Assembly: GCA_019417145.1 (NCBI GenBank)
Contig: DXVY01000078.1
Span: 1 to 7,422, forward strand
Length of the DNA: 7,422 nt
From: Clostridiales bacterium
GTDB lineage: Bacteria > Bacillota > Clostridia > Oscillospirales > Acutalibacteraceae
Direction: 5' to 3'
Both the position numbers and the translations under genes were made by a program. Of this stretch, positions 7,188 through 7,422 are shown one piece after another (the first letter of the stretch is position 1; every line of letters begins with the position of its first letter). A model generated the notes under the pieces. That model did no database searches and was not told the DNA's origin. It saw only the letters and a program-made list of their open reading frames with translations.

Positions 7188-7422
7188 ATGGGTAAATTTC
7201 TAAAACGTCTGTTGGCCGCCACCCTGTCGGCCGCTCTGTTGCTGCCTTCCGCCGGGTTGGCCCCGGTTACGGCGGCAGACAGCGATGTGAAGATTGTAAA
7301 CCTACGCACCGACTATGAAACCGCGCCCATGGGACTGGATACTGAAAATCCGGTTTTCAGCTGGGAGATGCAGTCGGCCCTGCGGGGCGTGGAGCAGACC
7401 CACTATCAGGTGGAGGTGAAGA
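7188..7422 (+). CDS. Secreted GH78-type α-L-rhamnosidase, N-terminal fragment
   Basis: The first 78 codons of a gene that runs off the right edge. Residues 1-30 form a Sec signal peptide: charged MGKFLKRLL, a hydrophobic core of A, L and S residues, then a VTAAD cleavage region with the cut probably after residue 29 or 30. The mature part begins with VKIVNLRTDYETAPMGLDTE and continues with PVFSWEMQSALRGVEQTHYQVEV. This is the typical opening of extracellular GH78 rhamnosidases (L-R--Y--P-GLDT---FSW, then RG--Q--YQ). The same pattern opens the cytoplasmic GH78 protein just upstream, so the two are paralogues in tandem. It starts 12 bases after the previous stop and is very likely in the same operon. 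It should act outside the cell or on the cell surface. The catalytic domain and any anchoring domain lie beyond the window, so the full domain plan is unknown. Confidence 0.8.
   Translation, partial: MGKFLKRLLAATLSAALLLPSAGLAPVTAADSDVKIVNLRTDYETAPMGLDTENPVFSWEMQSALRGVEQTHYQVEVK

Overview
The window looks like part of an α-L-rhamnoside (rhamnose-containing glycan) utilisation locus. The likely source is a fairly GC-rich Gram-positive anaerobe, possibly a gut-type clostridium. That assignment is inference from three things: strong purine-rich Shine-Dalgarno sites in front of every gene, the AraC plus glycoside hydrolase layout typical of such bacteria, and a Sec signal peptide with no outer-membrane (Sus-type) genes. 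No RNA gene, insertion sequence, CRISPR array or phage gene was seen.

Layout, all on the + strand. Bases 1-173 are non-coding: small hairpins, a T-run and a plausible promoter with an extended -10. Then comes an AraC-family regulator (174-1064) with an N-terminal cupin and a C-terminal double helix-turn-helix. A 100-base gap follows, holding a 15-bp hairpin and a possible -10 element. Next is a 1127-residue GH106-type α-L-rhamnosidase (1165-4548) without a signal peptide. It overlaps a 876-residue GH78 α-L-rhamnosidase (4545-7175), also without a signal peptide, through a GTGA stop/start junction. Twelve bases later a third enzyme gene starts (7188 to the window end). It encodes a signal peptide followed by a GH78-type N-terminus and is cut by the window edge.

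How the parts may work together (inference): the regulator senses a sugar liberated from the glycan and switches on the downstream genes. The secreted GH78-like enzyme would start the attack outside the cell. The cytoplasmic GH106 and GH78 enzymes would finish removal of rhamnose from imported oligosaccharides or plant glycosides. No transporter and no rhamnose catabolic gene (isomerase, kinase, aldolase) lies in this window, so uptake and catabolism must be encoded elsewhere. The main interest is the dense run of three putative rhamnosidases from two unrelated families split across two compartments, plus a divergent GH106 sequence whose exact substrate cannot be read from sequence.
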